Below, piece by piece: positions 62,963 through 64,000 of a DNA stretch of 64,000 bases. The stretch lies in the NCBI RefSeq assembly GCF_012927345.1, contig NZ_JABBGJ010000003.1, forward strand, positions 186,001 through 250,000. Reading direction: 5' to 3'. Under the pieces are notes generated by a model. It did no database searches. It was not told the DNA's origin and saw only the letters and a program-made list of their open reading frames with translations. Made by a program: the position numbers and the translations under genes. Position 1 is the first letter of the stretch. Each line of letters opens with the position of its first letter. The DNA is from Paraburkholderia polaris. GTDB lineage: Bacteria > Pseudomonadota > Gammaproteobacteria > Burkholderiales > Burkholderiaceae.

Positions 62963-64000
62963 ATGAATCTGCTGATCGAACTGCTTGCCTTCGCGGTCGC
63001 GATTGGCGTACTCGTGGTCGTCCACGAGTACGGGCATTACAGCGTGGCGCGTTTGTGCGGCGTCAAGGTGTTGCGCTTTTCGATCGGTTTCGGCAAGCCG
63101 CTGTTCCAATGGGTGAGCCCGAAAACGGGCACCGAATGGACGATTGCCGCACTGCCGCTGGGCGGCTACGTGAAGATGCTCGACGAACGCGAGACCGGCG
63201 GTGCGCCAATTCCGGTTGAAGCCTTGCCGCATGCCTTCAACCGGCAGTCGGTGTGGCGTCGTTTCGCGATCGTCGCGGCCGGTCCGGTCGCGAACTTCCT
63301 GCTCGCCATCGTGCTGTTCGCCCTCGTGTTCGCCACCGGCGTGACGGAGCCGGCGGCGGTGGTTGCCGCGCCTGCTCCGAATACGCCGGCGGCGTTGGCC
63401 GGTTTCGACGGCGGCGAAACCATCGTCGCAGTGCGAGCCGAGAATGCCGGCGAATCCGAACACGTGCGCTCGTGGTCCGACCTGCGCTGGAAACTGCTGG
63501 GCGCGGCATTCGATCACAAGCGCGTCGTGCTGAGCGCGAAAGATGCCCACGGCACCTCGGATTTCCAGCTGGATCTGCGCGGTATCACCGAGAAAGACGT
63601 CGACGACGACTTTATGTCGCATCTCGGCTTCGAGCCGGGTGGTGGCAAGCTCACAGTCGCTGGTGTGCAACCGGATAGCGCAGCACAAAAGGCAGGCCTT
63701 GTAGTGGGTGACCGTCTGCGCGCGATCAACGGTATCCCTACCGACAATGCCACGGCCTTCATCGCTTATGTAAAATCGCACGCCGGTGTGCCCGTGACGC
63801 TGCAGGTAGAGCGTGGTGGGCCAGCGGCGAGCAAGCTGGAAGACGTTCGCATCGTCCCGCAGTCGCAGCGTGATGACGCAACAGGTCAGCAAATCGGCCG
63901 TATCGGTGCGGAACTCGCCACCCAGGTGCCGTCGATCGACGTGCGTTATGGGCCGGTCGAAAGTCTGCAACTGGGCGCACGCCGCACGTGGGACCTCGCT
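62963..64000 (+). CDS. rseP: Membrane zinc protease RseP (site-2 protease), cut by window end
   Basis: 346 codons are visible and the frame is open at the last base. The zinc site HEYGH (residues 21-25) sits in the first membrane helix, LGGYVKMLDE follows near 70, and two periplasmic PDZ-like regions are present (about 125-215 and 220-300, the second with AQKAGLVVGDRLRAINGIP). The second zinc ligand region lies beyond the window. RseP cleaves anti-sigma factor RseA-type proteins and remnant signal peptides in the inner membrane. Confidence 0.95.
   Translation, partial: MNLLIELLAFAVAIGVLVVVHEYGHYSVARLCGVKVLRFSIGFGKPLFQWVSPKTGTEWTIAALPLGGYVKMLDERETGGAPIPVEALPHAFNRQSVWRRFAIVAAGPVANFLLAIVLFALVFATGVTEPAAVVAAPAPNTPAALAGFDGGETIVAVRAENAGESEHVRSWSDLRWKLLGAAFDHKRVVLSAKDAHGTSDFQLDLRGITEKDVDDDFMSHLGFEPGGGKLTVAGVQPDSAAQKAGLVVGDRLRAINGIPTDNATAFIAYVKSHAGVPVTLQVERGGPAASKLEDVRIVPQSQRDDATGQQIGRIGAELATQVPSIDVRYGPVESLQLGARRTWDLA

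Overview
The window is GC-rich chromosomal DNA from a betaproteobacterium, most likely Burkholderia sensu lato (Paraburkholderia-like). This is inferred from the gene order rpsB-tsf-pyrH-frr-uppS-cdsA-dxr-rseP, smc-zipA-ligA and dapC-dapD-arsC-dapE-prmB, from split glyoxylate-shunt genes (aceB, aceA) a few kb apart, and from a small DUF2866-type protein that I know mainly from Burkholderia. No phage, integrase, insertion sequence, CRISPR array or rRNA operon was seen. Nearly all coding sequence belongs to conserved housekeeping or metabolic families.

Layout. 1-4475: a yejABEF peptide ABC importer operon, with yejA cut by the window edge. 4531-5342: a NlpC/P60 cell-wall hydrolase with its own consensus sigma-70 promoter and terminator, followed by a 38-bp tandem repeat (four copies). 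5580-9330: a patatin-like lipoprotein, gltX, and a tRNA cluster (Ala-GGC, Glu-TTC, Asp-GTC, then Glu and Asp again). 9444-11984: an acetyltransferase, an AraC regulator, an RraA-fold protein and a gamma-glutamylcyclotransferase-fold protein. 12220-18161: glyoxylate-shunt genes aceB and aceA, flanking a type II haloacid dehalogenase, a LysR regulator and a universal stress protein. 18614-21134: an RhlE-type RNA helicase and a small acyl-CoA-binding protein. 21296-24828: a tightly coupled tsaB-rimI-udg-DUF1853 operon. 24975-34217: thiD and lplT, alr, radA, a DUF2866-like protein, a family III CoA-transferase/racemase, the ABC-F ATPase yheS and a glutathione peroxidase. 34349-42427: cardiolipin synthase, the succinylase-pathway lysine/DAP genes with prmB, and an EamA transporter. 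42577-50227: smc, zipA, ligA and a def paralogue. 50372-56099: rluB with a very long Arg-rich extension, glnD and map. 56282-64000: the translation/lipid/isoprenoid block from rpsB to rseP, the last gene being cut by the window end.

The most unusual features are non-coding or low-complexity: the 38-bp tandem repeat, the run of strong hairpins between usp and aceA, shared TGCAA-type direct repeats upstream of aceA and aceB, short tandem repeats (7 and 8 bp) inside or beside the dap cluster, a triple hairpin between frr and uppS, and a duplicated tRNA Glu-Asp cassette with a compensatory acceptor-stem change. Among proteins, RluB has about 510 residues of repetitive Arg/Asp/Gly-rich sequence before its catalytic part, and the DUF1853 protein shows a D...ExK pattern suggesting a nuclease fold. 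I did not find convincing evidence for a wholly new multi-gene system.
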